NCBI RefSeq assembly: GCF_022758235.1
Contig: NZ_JALEBG010000002.1
Span: 124,001 to 188,000, forward strand
Reading direction: 5' to 3'
DNA from: Pontibacter liquoris
GTDB lineage: Bacteria > Bacteroidota > Bacteroidia > Cytophagales > Hymenobacteraceae
DNA length: 64,000 nucleotides
Both the position numbers and the translations under genes were made by a program. This document shows positions 8,995 through 19,177 of this stretch, one piece after another. The first letter of the stretch is position 1; every line of letters starts with the position of its first letter. The notes below the pieces were generated by a model. It was not told the origin of the DNA. It ran no database searches and saw only the letters and a list, made by a program, of their open reading frames with translations.

Positions 8995-9210
8995 GGTGCT
9001 GCTGGTGTTTAGGGTGGCCTTGCTTATACGTACGGCAAAAGCCGGCTGCAAAGGTACGGGGTTTTTGTTGATTGCTACAGGCTAAAATCAAGCAACTCAA
9101 AACCGCTACAATCAACTCCCGGCGCGCCAAAGCATGGGCCTGCAGGTAAAATCCGGTCAGAGTCGCCTTTTCCGGGCACTTCCAAGGGGCGTTTACTGTT
9201 GAAGTCTAGC

Positions 9211-10434
9211 ATGACCAAACTGAGTATACCCGTGCTAAAAAACCTGTTTCTTTATACCCTGCTTCTGATGTTTGTTTTGTCCGGCTCGGGCTGCCAGTCA
9301 GAAGCCATTGCCCCGGTAGCCGCCGCAGAAGCACCTGCCAAAGAGTACCTGGTTTCGTCGGAGCTGCTTGCCAGTGTGCCCCAAAGTATGCTGCGCGCCC
9401 TTGCTTCTTCCGATGGCTACGCAGCCTATAGTAACGACATCCGGTATGATGTGGCAGTATACAAGATCATCTACTATACCACCTACCAGGGCAAAGAGAT
9501 CAAAGCCTCAGGGCTGGTTTGTGTGCCTCAGGGCATGCCCACGCCGGCGCCTGTGCTAAGTGCGCAGCATGGCACTATCTTTACGCAGCGCGATGCCCCG
9601 ACAAACTTTACCGATCTCTCCGGCTTCGAGCTCTTCGCCGCTGCCGGCTACGTTACCCTGATCCCGGATTATATCGGTTTTGGCGCGTCAAAACAGATCT
9701 TCCACCCGTACTACGACCAGCAGCACTCGGCCCTGGCTGTGGTCGATATGATCAAAGCAGGCGAGTCGTTCTGCCGCCAACAAAACGTAGCGATAAGCGA
9801 TAAACTGTTTCTGGTGGGGTATTCCGAGGGTGGCTATGTAACGCTGGCAGCACAAAAAGAGATTGAAACGCACCCGGAGCACGGGCTAAAACTAACGGCG
9901 GTTGCGGCCGGAGCAGGCGGCTACGACCTGACGGCCATGCTGAGCGGCGTAGCCTCGGGCAAGCCTTACCCTTACCCGGCGTACCTGGCCTATGTGCTGC
10001 AGGCCTACGACTATACTTACAACTGGAACAGGCCTTTAACGGACTTCTTTCAGGCTGCTTATGCTCAAAAATTACCTACCCTTTTTAACGGCACCAACGG
10101 CGGAAGCGCTATCAACCGGCAACTGACCACTGATCCGCACCAGCTTTTCGCGCCCGCCTTCTTTGAGGCGCTGCAGAGCCCTTCCGGAGAGCTGCCGCTA
10201 AAGCAGGCGTTGCAGGCCAACAGCTTTCAGGATTGGGTGCCACAAAGCCCGACACGCCTTTACCATGGCACCGCCGATGAGATCATTCCCTTTGAGAACT
10301 CAAAGCAGACCTATACCCGCTTTATTGCCCAGGGAGCCCGGCATCTGGAGTTTATCCCTCTGGAAAAAGGTACACATGGCTCGTCGCTGGTGCCTATGCT
10401 GCAGTCGCTGGTGCCCTGGATAAAAGGGTTTTAA
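9211..10434 (+). CDS. Alpha/beta-hydrolase lipoprotein (secretory lipase/esterase-like), copy 1
   Basis: 407 residues from the ATG at 9211; a TTG at 9199 would add four residues. Lipobox LSGSGC (Cys28). The hydrolase fold shows a nucleophile elbow GYSEGGYVTLAAQ, an acid in HGTADEIIPF and a His in GTHGSSLVPM. An upstream HGT-I-F oxyanion-type block (SAQHGTIF) is also seen. Probably a surface or periplasmic esterase with unknown substrate. It is a close paralogue of the gene at 11545, which has the same architecture and lies on the other side of the TauE gene. Confidence 0.85.
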   Translation: MTKLSIPVLKNLFLYTLLLMFVLSGSGCQSEAIAPVAAAEAPAKEYLVSSELLASVPQSMLRALASSDGYAAYSNDIRYDVAVYKIIYYTTYQGKEIKASGLVCVPQGMPTPAPVLSAQHGTIFTQRDAPTNFTDLSGFELFAAAGYVTLIPDYIGFGASKQIFHPYYDQQHSALAVVDMIKAGESFCRQQNVAISDKLFLVGYSEGGYVTLAAQKEIETHPEHGLKLTAVAAGAGGYDLTAMLSGVASGKPYPYPAYLAYVLQAYDYTYNWNRPLTDFFQAAYAQKLPTLFNGTNGGSAINRQLTTDPHQLFAPAFFEALQSPSGELPLKQALQANSFQDWVPQSPTRLYHGTADEIIPFENSKQTYTRFIAQGARHLEFIPLEKGTHGSSLVPMLQSLVPWIKGF

Positions 10435-10488
10435 GCTGCCGCATAAAGTATAGAAACATGCGTTCTAAAGCATTTCCCATACTTTATA

Positions 10489-11310
10489 CTACCCTTTGTG
10501 CCCGAACCAGCTTTGCACCGAAGCGGCCAGCTTCGAAAAGTCGCTGCCGCCGGTGCCATAGGTATCGTAGGCAAATTTGCAGATGATGCCGCTTACCACA
10601 ACCAGAAACAGCACCCGCACAAAGCCGGTGCCGCGCTTCAGGGCTGTACGCGTGCCCAGCTGGGAGCCGATTACGCTGCTGATGGCCATCGGGATGGCAA
10701 CTTCATAGATAATAAATCCTTTGTAACCGAAGTATAGCAGCGCCGACAGGTTGGTGGCCACGTTCACGACTTTGGCCGCCGCCGAAGCAGCCAGGAAGTT
10801 GAACCCGTAGAGGCCGATAAAAATGAAGATCAGGAAGCTGCCGGTACCAGGGCCGAAAAAGCCGTCGTAAAACCCGATAGCCATACCCAGCCCGATGCCG
10901 TAGAGCGTTTCTTTGGCGGGCGTGAGCCGGGGGGCGTGCAGAGAGCCAAAATCTTTCCGGATAAACGTATACACCGCCACCAGCACCAGCAGCACAAAGA
11001 TGAGCGGTTTCAGCAGGTTGGCATCGATGTGGGCTACCGCCCTGGCCCCCAGAAAAGAAAACACAAAGGCCGCCCCCGCCGCCGGAAGTATAGCCAGGTA
11101 ATTGATTTTAACGCTGCGCACGTAACGCACCATGGCCGAGGTGGTGCCGGCAATAGAAGCCAGCTTGCCTGTGCCAAAAATGGAGGCCACCGGCACGCCC
11201 GGCAGGAAAACAAACAGGGCCGGCAACTGGATCAGGCCGCCTCCGCCTACCACCGAATCAATAAAGCCTGCCAGAAATGCGAAAAGACAGAGGTAAATAA
11301 TTTCCTGCAC
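10489..11310 (-). CDS. TauE/SafE family sulfite/anion exporter (TSUP)
   Basis: 273 residues, seven to eight membrane helices. It starts with the family-typical FLAGFIDSVVGGGGLIQLPALF and repeats the fold with a second-half YDGFFGPGTGSFLIFIFI block. TSUP proteins export sulfite, sulfoacetate or other organosulfur anions across the inner membrane; the substrate here is unknown. It is transcribed opposite to both flanking hydrolase paralogues and converges with the upstream one. Confidence 0.93.
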   Translation of the reverse strand: MQEIIYLCLFAFLAGFIDSVVGGGGLIQLPALFVFLPGVPVASIFGTGKLASIAGTTSAMVRYVRSVKINYLAILPAAGAAFVFSFLGARAVAHIDANLLKPLIFVLLVLVAVYTFIRKDFGSLHAPRLTPAKETLYGIGLGMAIGFYDGFFGPGTGSFLIFIFIGLYGFNFLAASAAAKVVNVATNLSALLYFGYKGFIIYEVAIPMAISSVIGSQLGTRTALKRGTGFVRVLFLVVVSGIICKFAYDTYGTGGSDFSKLAASVQSWFGHKG

Positions 11311-11544
11311 CCAAATGTAACTTTAAAATTAAAATCCTGTTAAGCCGTTTGTCAGGGGAAAAGTGGCGCAAGATAATGGCTTTACTATCTAAAATAAAAC
11401 TTTGCACGTAAAAGTGCCTAGTATAAAGGAGCTGAAAAAGCACAGCTTACAGCATGCCTGTATCCTGCTGATAGCCTGACAGTTGCCTTTAGGCGTTACT
11501 GATCAACTCAAACAAGGTATAACTCTAATCAATATCTAAACATT

Positions 11545-12762
11545 GTGATAAAACGTTTCTTATTATACAGCTTGATTTCCTTGCTTACGGTGGCCGGCTC
11601 AGCCTGCCAGAAAAACGACCCGGGGCCTGATTCGGACGAATGGACGCCGGAAGCAGAAAAGAACCTTTATGTCTCCTCCACCCTGCTGGCCAGTGCCTCG
11701 CTGCCTGAACTGCAGGCTGCTACTACGCAGGACAATGCGCTATACCGCAATGAGGTAAAGTATGACGTCGACATTTACAAGCTCGTATATACGACGACCT
11801 ACCAGGGCAAAGCCATTCAGGCTTCCGGGCTGGTATGTGTGCCCAAGGGCATGAGCACGCCGGCGCCTATACTTAGTATGCAGCACGGCACCATTTTCGC
11901 GGAACAGGAGGCTCCGAGCCATTATGAGCGCCTGTCGGACCAGCAGCTGCTGGCATCGGCCGGTTACGTAACGCTGATCCCTGATTACATCGGGTTTGGG
12001 GAGTCCAAGCAGATCTTCCACCCTTACTTCGACCAAAGGCACTCTGCCCTGGCGGTGATCGATATGATCAAAGCGGCAAAACTATTGTGCAAGGAAAAAG
12101 ACGTAGCCCTGAACGATAAACTGTTTCTGACGGGTTACTCGGAAGGCGGCTACGTAACGCTGGCCGCGCAGCAGGAGATCGAAACCAATGCCGTACACGG
12201 GCTGAAAGTAACGGCTTCGGCGGCAGGTGCCGGCGGCTATGACGTGCTAGGCCTGGTGGGTATGGTTACCTCGGGTGTGCCTTACTACTTCCCCGTGTCT
12301 ATTGCCTATCTGCTGCAAGCTTACAACTACACCTATACCTGGCACAGGCCGTTAACCGACATGTTCCAGAACCCTTATGCCTCGGAGCTGCCCAAGCTTT
12401 TTAACGGCGTAAACACAGGGATGGCTATCAACGAGAAACTGCCGCAGGATATCCGCAAGCTACTTTCGCCTACGTTTTACGCCGCATTGCAGGATAATAG
12501 CCAGGAGCTGCGCCTCAAGCGGGCACTTTACGTGAACAGCTTCCCGGAGTGGACGCCGCAAAGCCCTACGCGCCTTTATCACGGCACAAACGATATCATC
12601 ATCCCGTTCCAGAACTCAAAAGAGACGTACCAGCGCTTTGTGGCTCAGGGTGCCAAGAAAACAGAATTTATTCCGGTAGAGGATGGCACGCACGAAAGCG
12701 CTTACAAGCCCATGATGCAGTCGGTGGTGCCGTGGCTCAAATCCTTCAGCAGCAAGCAATAG
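11545..12762 (+). CDS. Alpha/beta-hydrolase lipoprotein, copy 2
   Basis: 405 residues, GTG start. Lipobox VAGSAC (Cys21). It aligns end to end by eye with the gene at 9211: shared YQGKAIQASGLVCVPKGM, TLIPDYIGFGESKQIFHPY, GYSEGGYVTLAAQQEIET and SPTRLYHGTNDIIIPFQNS. Same predicted Ser-Asp-His triad. A duplication followed by divergence is the simplest reading, with the TauE gene inserted or retained between the copies. Confidence 0.85.
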   Translation: MIKRFLLYSLISLLTVAGSACQKNDPGPDSDEWTPEAEKNLYVSSTLLASASLPELQAATTQDNALYRNEVKYDVDIYKLVYTTTYQGKAIQASGLVCVPKGMSTPAPILSMQHGTIFAEQEAPSHYERLSDQQLLASAGYVTLIPDYIGFGESKQIFHPYFDQRHSALAVIDMIKAAKLLCKEKDVALNDKLFLTGYSEGGYVTLAAQQEIETNAVHGLKVTASAAGAGGYDVLGLVGMVTSGVPYYFPVSIAYLLQAYNYTYTWHRPLTDMFQNPYASELPKLFNGVNTGMAINEKLPQDIRKLLSPTFYAALQDNSQELRLKRALYVNSFPEWTPQSPTRLYHGTNDIIIPFQNSKETYQRFVAQGAKKTEFIPVEDGTHESAYKPMMQSVVPWLKSFSSKQ

Positions 12763-12799
12763 TAAGTTCGCTATAAGCAAAGCAGGTGGTGGTAAGTGG

Positions 12800-15376
12800 T
12801 CATAACAGGCCGCCTACCACCACTTTTTCTTTGTATACCTGCTTCTCGCCGTTCAGCCCGCTCAGCTCTATGTAGAAAAGATAAGCACCTATACTTGCTT
12901 TGGTTCCATCCTGGCGCAGGCCATCCCATTGAAAAAAGCCTTCGGCAGCCAGCAGCTCATTGCGCACCAGTTTCCGGATCTCCCGGCCCTGTGCATCAAA
13001 AACCGTAATATTCACAAGCAGGCCGGGTTGGCCGGTGCGGTAGTTGATGGTGGTAAAATCCTCGAAGCCATCCTCGTCGGGCGAGAAAACGTCGGGCGCG
13101 ATGGCAAATACCTGTTTTGCCTGCACCTGGCCCTGCGTTTGCGAATTGCGATAGCCGGGCGTGGCCAGCACCGTGGTAGCCGCCGAATGAAAATTACTGC
13201 TGATACTTGGCCCGTCTAGCCGCACCCGCTCCAGCGAAACCCCGTTCACATCATGGATTAAGGCAAAATGCATTTTTTCGGTATAGCTAAAACGGTCAGC
13301 GGTGCCGCCATCGGGTTGCAGCAACACCACTGTTCCCTCCTCGTCGGGTAAGGCGGGCAGGGTAGTCATTTTCAGAAAAGCTTCCGCTTTGGCTGCCGGA
13401 TAGTTGCTTTTGATGTTAGCAGGATCTGAGGTGAGCACCACGTACTGGCCCGGGGCAAGTATAAACCCCTGCGTGGTGATGGTTCTGGCGCTGGCAACGC
13501 TGTCGCCGGCCGTATTGGCTAGCTGCCAGCTGCGCAGGTCCAGGTGCTTGCTGCTGCGGTTTACCAGTTCCACAAAATCCACGCCACCAGGCCGCGGGTT
13601 AAACAGCACCTCGTTGATCACTACATCGCCGGGCTCCGGGGCTGCCGGCAACGCGAAGGTAAGCTGCAGGGGCTGGCCGGCAAGGTTGCCGGCACAATCG
13701 GCAATACCTGCTGCCGTAATAGTATAAAGTTGATTTTCCTGCAGCGGCGTAGCTAAGGCAAGTATAACCTGCTCAAAAAGCGGCCCCGTCACCTGCACAC
13801 CCGTTATACTTATACCTGGGCTGATGCGGTAGTTGCTTAGACGTGCGGCCTGCAAGCTATCCAGTTTTTCGTTGAAGGTAAGGAGCAGCTGGTCGGCCGC
13901 TGTGGCAGTTGCTGCAATCAGGGCAGGCGGCATATGATCGGGATTGGAAGCTGCTACGGCATTGGCCTGTGCGGGCGTGCCGCCGGCAGCGGCAGTCGAG
14001 GCAGCCCAGTTCACGGTACCAGCGCAGGGGTTGGTTACATCGATCATCTCCAGGCTCCAGCCGCCTTCCGCTTTGTCGGGATCTTTGTACCACGAGGGAT
14101 CATACTTTACTGCATAGATCAGTTGGCCGCCGGGCCGGCGCAGCTGCAACAGTTCGCCGCTGTTGTTGAGGCCCGGGAAGTTGCTGATCCCGATCACCTT
14201 GCCATACCTTGTAAAATGCTGCACCTGCGTATTCGGCACGACCACCGCATACTCTCCGGGCAGGAGCTGCACATCAGGCAGCGTAGCCGTGGAGGTAGCA
14301 TCAGAAAAACGCACGCCTTTCATTGAGAGCTCCTTAGCAGTCGGGTTGTAGAGCTCGATGTACTCCTGTGCCAGCAGCCCCACAGCCGGCGTTTCATCGG
14401 CCATGATCTCGGTGATGAGCAACTCGTTGTAGCCGGGCAGCACGGCAGCAGCTATACTTGTAAAATGCACGTCGAGCGGGGCCGCCAGGCTGTTGCCATG
14501 CAGGTCTGCCAGGTCAGCGATACGGAGCAGGTTGTCGCCGGCGGGGAAGCTTTGGGCAAATACCAGCCGAATAAGCTCGGGAGCCAGTAGTTCTGCTAAA
14601 ACCGGTTTTATACTTCCGTTTAAGGTATAACTGGTTACCTGCTGCGCCTGTTCAGGCTGCAGCGGCTCGTTAAAGCGCAGCGTCAATTCCTGCGGACCTG
14701 TGGTTAGCAACTCCTGCAGCACAGGCGGCTGGGTATCGGTAATGCGGAAATCGTCGAAGTAAAAGTTGTGGCTGTTGGCTGCACTATAGGTGAGCAACAC
14801 GCCAAAATAGCCGCCGCCGGGGTACGTGGCATCGGTGGCAGTGCCCTGGCTGATATATTGCTGACCGGTGCCGGTGCTATCCAGCTCCAGTTCCCAGGCA
14901 TTGGTTATACTTCGGGTTACGCGCACGCGCACCGGCTGGCCTGCCATCGTGCCGTCCTGCCCGTCGATGAGCATGACAGCCCGTTTGCCGGCATCTTTCC
15001 GGAATAAACTGACCTCGTCGGATGTGCCGCCCAGGCGCACAAAGTAGCCACTAGTGGCAGTGCTTTTCAGGTCTGCGGCATTGGCTGCCAGGAAAACATC
15101 GGCATAATTCCCGGAGGAAGTCGCCAGTTGCAGGTGAGCCCAGAACTCCCACGTAGTGCCTGCGGCGGTTTGCACCGGCGTAGCAAGTTGCAGCGTAGTG
15201 CCGGTTACAGCCGGCCCCTTGCTTTGTAGTTGCCCCAGCGCATTTACGCTAAAACTGCTGCTATCACCTGCCCACTTGGGAGCTTGCGTGAAGTTGCCAT
15301 CTGAAAACGTTTCCTGCCATTGCGCCTGTGTAAGCAGCGGCAAAAACAGCAGCAGCAAAAGTAACCCTTGTTTCAT
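12800..15376 (-). CDS. Large secreted protein with lamin-tail domains and gliding-type C-terminus
   Basis: 858 residues from the Met at 15376 (MKQGLLLLLLFLPLLTQA signal peptide); the reading frame is open to 15415. After a concanavalin-like N-terminal domain (about 20-210) come SbsA-type Ig-like domains (LTLRFNEPLQPEQAQQVTSY; LLLTFNEKLDSLQAARLSNY), each followed by a lamin-tail domain (LLITEIMADE...YIELYNP; DVVINEVLFNP...FVELVNRSS). The C-terminus (FSPDEDGFEDFTTINY then FQWDGLRQDGTKASIGAYLFYIEL) is an FlgD-like/CHU_C-type domain often found on T9SS cargo. Probably a cell-surface protein; lamin-tail modules in bacteria are linked to DNA or membrane contacts, not proven here. Confidence 0.88.
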   Translation of the reverse strand: MKQGLLLLLLFLPLLTQAQWQETFSDGNFTQAPKWAGDSSSFSVNALGQLQSKGPAVTGTTLQLATPVQTAAGTTWEFWAHLQLATSSGNYADVFLAANAADLKSTATSGYFVRLGGTSDEVSLFRKDAGKRAVMLIDGQDGTMAGQPVRVRVTRSITNAWELELDSTGTGQQYISQGTATDATYPGGGYFGVLLTYSAANSHNFYFDDFRITDTQPPVLQELLTTGPQELTLRFNEPLQPEQAQQVTSYTLNGSIKPVLAELLAPELIRLVFAQSFPAGDNLLRIADLADLHGNSLAAPLDVHFTSIAAAVLPGYNELLITEIMADETPAVGLLAQEYIELYNPTAKELSMKGVRFSDATSTATLPDVQLLPGEYAVVVPNTQVQHFTRYGKVIGISNFPGLNNSGELLQLRRPGGQLIYAVKYDPSWYKDPDKAEGGWSLEMIDVTNPCAGTVNWAASTAAAGGTPAQANAVAASNPDHMPPALIAATATAADQLLLTFNEKLDSLQAARLSNYRISPGISITGVQVTGPLFEQVILALATPLQENQLYTITAAGIADCAGNLAGQPLQLTFALPAAPEPGDVVINEVLFNPRPGGVDFVELVNRSSKHLDLRSWQLANTAGDSVASARTITTQGFILAPGQYVVLTSDPANIKSNYPAAKAEAFLKMTTLPALPDEEGTVVLLQPDGGTADRFSYTEKMHFALIHDVNGVSLERVRLDGPSISSNFHSAATTVLATPGYRNSQTQGQVQAKQVFAIAPDVFSPDEDGFEDFTTINYRTGQPGLLVNITVFDAQGREIRKLVRNELLAAEGFFQWDGLRQDGTKASIGAYLFYIELSGLNGEKQVYKEKVVVGGLL

Positions 15377-15415
15377 AGGCAGAAGCATGCGGAAAGCCAG
15401 AAAAACGACCGGCAT

Positions 15416-16530
15416 TTACTTGCTGGCTTCCAGTTTGTCGCGGCGCGTTTTCAGCTCCCGCCAAGTGGTTAGTATGATTCCCTCCTGCTGCAAAGCCGCG
15501 CGAAGAGCCGGGTCCAGCATGGCCTCCAGATCACCCTGGCGGCTAGGGCCTGAGTCTGATATTTTGGCAAATACCTCCGTCGGATCTGTGCAGTGCATAA
15601 TGACCATGGTCAGCCCTGGTTTCATCTGGTGCAGGGCTTCTATGTAGCGGGCGGTTTTCATTTGGCGCATATTTTCCGGTGTAACAGGCGTGCCGGCGGG
15701 CAGTTGCCAGTCGTAAGAAGTGTTGTGCAGGTCGTCGAGCACAGGCAGTCCGGCGTTCCAGAGCATCTGCCCTACCGCTTTAGTCTGTGCCAGCACCGGG
15801 GGCTCGGGCAGTTGCTGGCCTTCAGTATACTTACCGGCCTGCATGAGCTGCGCTTTGGCCTGCTCGCGGAACTGTGCTCTGAGAAAGGTGTTGTGCCCTC
15901 CCGGGAACATTACCGGAATATGCGCCTCCATTCCTACTTTGATATACCGCTCCAGGAATGCCGGGGTGGCAAACAGGGTGCCCATGTGCGAGTCGAGGTG
16001 CGTGGGTTGAAAGCCCATGCTGCGGGCCCGGTCCAGTTGTGCCCGGATCTCCTGCTCCACTTCATCGGCAGACGCATGTTGCACCACCTGGCTCACCTCC
16101 GGCCATAGGGCGCCTTCCGGATCTACCAGGCCGGGAGCGGCGGGCTTGCCCACCAGCGGCCCCAGCGGTAATCGCGCCACTCGGAGGTGAGCGTCAGGTG
16201 CAGCCCGGCATCTACGGTTGGGTGCTGCTGCAGGTAATGCACAAAGCCCGGCACCCAGGGGCAGGTCATCATCACACTCACCGAGCTTGCCACGCCCTCT
16301 TCCAATGCCCGGATCGCGCCCAGGTTCGAATCATACGACATGCCGGCATCGTCGATGTGCAGGATCACGACGCGGTCGCCTTTCTTCCAGCCCAGCTTTT
16401 CGGCGTACGTCTGTTCCTGCGGCACAGCGGTGCGGGTGTTTGTCTTTTTCTTCTGTGCGCTGGCTTCCGGACCGGCAAGCATACAGCCCGCAAACAGGAG
16501 TATAAAGAGCAAAGGCAGTGATCTGAGCAT
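15416..16530 (-). pseudogene. ChbG/YdjC-like carbohydrate deacetylase, broken by a -1 frameshift
   Basis: Two overlapping frames form one protein. The first (16530 down to about 16160) has a lipoprotein-like signal (FAGC, Cys16), the metal-binding VVILHIDDAGMSYDSN block, SSVSVMMTCPW and DAGLHLTLTSEWRDYRWG. The second (about 16160 down to 15416) resumes with PLVGKPAAPGLVDPEG, then QPTHLDSHMGTLFATPAF with the His ligands and the C-terminal part. The intact family reads W-G-P-L there; the break is one missing base in the GGCCCC run at 16158-16163. Either a real mutation, slippage, or a sequencing error. ChbG-like enzymes remove acetyl groups from oligosaccharides. Confidence 0.85.
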
Positions 16531-16958
16531 AATGCAGTAAGTTAAAGGGGGACAACCGTTTATACTTCAGAAATATAAACAATTTCAGGACACAACAGGA
16601 ATATTTTCAGTTACGGACATTCTAGAAAGAGGTTGGTGCCCGGCTAAGGTGGCTTCAGGCGAAACCGCCTGCCTGCAAAACAGCCGCTATACTTTTGTAA
16701 AAATTATCGGACAGTCTGAATTTTGCTGAAAACTTTCGAAATTGCATCCGCATGCCTGGCGCTTGCCTGTACCTGCAAAAAGAGCTGACCAAGCCTTCAG
16801 CAGCAACCACTTGCCCAAATAGCGAAGTATAGACTGCTTGTCAACGGTGTAGAACTTTTACAGGCGCCTAGTCGGTTAGCTAAACAGCCGGATTAAAATG
16901 AAGCGTTGAAAACAATAGTTTAACAATCAGCCATTAAACAATTAAACACATACCCTAA
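16531..16958. other. Divergent intergenic region between the deacetylase and asd
   Basis: 428 bases holding promoters for two divergent genes. It is AT-rich near the asd start. I see two TATACT words but no clear hairpin, RNA gene or reading frame with coding character. Confidence 0.5.
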
Positions 16959-17948
16959 ATGAAAGTAGCAGTAGTAGGCGCCACCGGATTGGTAGGCGGC
17001 GAAATTTTGAAAGTACTGGCGGAGCGCGACTTCCCGGTAACAGAGTTGATGTTGGTTGCTTCTGAGAGATCTGTTGGTAAACAGATGGCGTTTAAGGGTA
17101 AACAGATAAAGGTTATCGGGATGCAGGACGCGATTGCGGCTGCCCCGCAAATTGCCATTTTCTCGGCCGGCGGCAGCACCTCTACGGAGTGGGCTCCGAA
17201 GTTTGCCGAAGTAGGCACGGTGGTAGTGGACAACTCCTCGGCCTGGCGCATGGACCCGACCAAAAAGCTGGTGGTGCCCGAAATAAACGCCAAAGAACTG
17301 ACCAAAGCCGATAAGATCATTGCCAACCCGAACTGCTCTACCATCCAGATGGTGGTGGCCCTGAACAGGCTGCACCAGGAGCTGAAGATAAAGCGTATTG
17401 TGGTGAGCACCTACCAGTCGGTAACGGGCACGGGCAAAGCGGCCGTAGACCAGCTGATGAACGAGCGTGCAGGCCGCCCCGGCGACATGGCGTATCCGTA
17501 CCAGATCGATTTGAACGTGCTGCCGCACATCGACGTGTTCCAGGAGAACGGCTACACTAAAGAGGAGATGAAGATGATCCTGGAAACCAAAAAGATCATG
17601 GGCGACGACTCAATCAAGGTAACGGCTACAGCAGTGCGCATTCCGGTAATGGGCGGCCACTCCGAGTCAGTAAACGTGGAGTTTGAAAAAGACTTTACGC
17701 TGGACGAAGTATACCGCATCCTTGAGGAAACAGAAGGCGTGAAAGTAGTGGACGACGTGCTGAAGCTGATGTACCCGATGCCCAAAGATGCCCACGGCAA
17801 AGACGAGGTATTTGTTGGCCGCGTACGCTTGGACGAAACCCAGCCCCGCACCGTGAACATGTGGATTGTGGCCGATAATCTGCGCAAAGGCGCTGCGACC
17901 AACGCCGTACAGATTGCCGAGTACCTTGCAAAGAACGGATTGGTGTAG
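16959..17948 (+). CDS. asd: Aspartate-semialdehyde dehydrogenase
   Basis: 329 residues. NADPH-dependent reduction of aspartyl phosphate to aspartate semialdehyde, the branch point to lysine/diaminopimelate, threonine and methionine. Rossmann start VAVVGATGLVGGEILKVL, the SAGGSTS turn, the catalytic Cys126 in NPNCSTIQM and His234 in GGHSESVNVE are present, with the family-typical length. Transcribed alone and followed by a strong terminator at 18039. Confidence 0.97.
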   Translation: MKVAVVGATGLVGGEILKVLAERDFPVTELMLVASERSVGKQMAFKGKQIKVIGMQDAIAAAPQIAIFSAGGSTSTEWAPKFAEVGTVVVDNSSAWRMDPTKKLVVPEINAKELTKADKIIANPNCSTIQMVVALNRLHQELKIKRIVVSTYQSVTGTGKAAVDQLMNERAGRPGDMAYPYQIDLNVLPHIDVFQENGYTKEEMKMILETKKIMGDDSIKVTATAVRIPVMGGHSESVNVEFEKDFTLDEVYRILEETEGVKVVDDVLKLMYPMPKDAHGKDEVFVGRVRLDETQPRTVNMWIVADNLRKGAATNAVQIAEYLAKNGLV

Positions 17949-18038
17949 GTTTTCGAGACACAAGTATCAAGACGTAAGACACAAGACTTTTTTCGATACT
18001 ATTGCTTTTCCGGACTTCCTAGTACGGAGGCTGACTGA

Positions 18039-18066
18039 CGGGGACTTCTTAGTCCCCGTTTTTTTA
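18039..18066 (+). terminator. Rho-independent terminator of asd
   Basis: Perfect 8-bp stem CGGGGACT / AGTCCCCG with loop TCTT, followed by a run of seven T. Confidence 0.9.
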
Positions 18067-18286
18067 TTGGTGGAGAGCAGCAAATCCTCTTCGTTATACT
18101 TACCTGTCATGGTATACTAGTGCGTGATTATCTTGGCTTCAAATACTAACTAATCAGAATATATTACTATCTTGATGTAGTATAAAGCTGGTATAGCTGT
18201 TCTCAACTGGCTTTACCACTTACACACATAATGCAGATAACCGTCATAGTGACTGTTATACTATAGTTAGATACAAATCATAATCT

Positions 18287-19177
18287 ATGAAGCTCATTCC
18301 AGTCATAGGGTTAGTGCTCCTTCTTGCGTTTCAGAGCTGCAGCACGACAACAGATGAAACAGAAATTTCAGCCGAAAAGTCTGTGCTCGTTAAGATGGAC
18401 GAGAGCATGCATGGTTTTGATTTAGTAAACAGCCTTTCTAACTCCTCTCTTATTGGCTCTAAAACCAATAAGGTGCTTTCTACAGACACTATCAGCGACA
18501 ACTTATATCTTACCCAATACATAAGCGGAAACAGGTTTTTAGGTACAGTTATCTGGACGATAGAGAATGGGGACTTCAACCCATTATGGCAGGAAAAGGA
18601 TAGCAGCGACTTTCCGCCCCACACGTTCTCATTCGTGGACTTTAACAATGATGGCAGGAAAGACCTAACTGTATTATTCGGACAGGAAGATGTCTATGGC
18701 ACTGATGTCTATTTAAACCAGTCTGCCAAAACATATAGCAAAGATAACTTCAAGCTTGCTTACCAAAATTGGAATGACTACTTGGTAATAGTGGACATAG
18801 ATGGCGACGGAGTGCCCGAATTACTGGATTCTGGTTATGAAGGAACTGAGCATGTTGAAGGCCCAGAGTTCTTTCTAACCGATGAAGTACGAGAGAGAAT
18901 ACATCAAAAATATGATGAAATAGCTCATGTCAAAGGAGCCAACAACTTCCATTTCAACATGCCAAACCACTTTAAGGTTTTTAACTCCTTCCTATTAGAC
19001 AGCATAAAGGTTGTAGGCTTTGAAAATGGTGAGTTTGTTGATAAAACCTGCCGTTACCAAGATTACCTTGACTGGAGGATAGCTATTTTAAAACAAATGA
19101 AGTCTGACGGCAGAAATGACAGCAAAAGAATTGAAGGCTTAATTAACTATCTTGAAAAGAAGAAAATCTGTATCTAA
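18287..19177 (+). CDS. Cassette 1: lipoprotein with FG-GAP/VCBS-like repeats
   Basis: 296 residues. Lipobox LAFQSC (Cys18). Two Ca-binding-type loops D-F-N-N-D-G-R-K-D-L and D-I-D-G-D-G-V-P-E-L sit in short beta repeats, as in VCBS/FG-GAP propeller modules. The rest is unrecognised. Base composition is AT-rich, unlike its neighbours. The stop codon lies inside the ATCTAAC box of the following attC-like site, as is frequent for cassette genes. Starts 15 bases after the cassette edge. Function unknown. Confidence 0.75.
   Translation: MKLIPVIGLVLLLAFQSCSTTTDETEISAEKSVLVKMDESMHGFDLVNSLSNSSLIGSKTNKVLSTDTISDNLYLTQYISGNRFLGTVIWTIENGDFNPLWQEKDSSDFPPHTFSFVDFNNDGRKDLTVLFGQEDVYGTDVYLNQSAKTYSKDNFKLAYQNWNDYLVIVDIDGDGVPELLDSGYEGTEHVEGPEFFLTDEVRERIHQKYDEIAHVKGANNFHFNMPNHFKVFNSFLLDSIKVVGFENGEFVDKTCRYQDYLDWRIAILKQMKSDGRNDSKRIEGLINYLEKKKICI

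Noticed and set aside
16320..16334. GGTTCGAATC resembling a tRNA T-arm
   Set aside because: Lies inside the deacetylase gene and no acceptor or anticodon arm is present around it.
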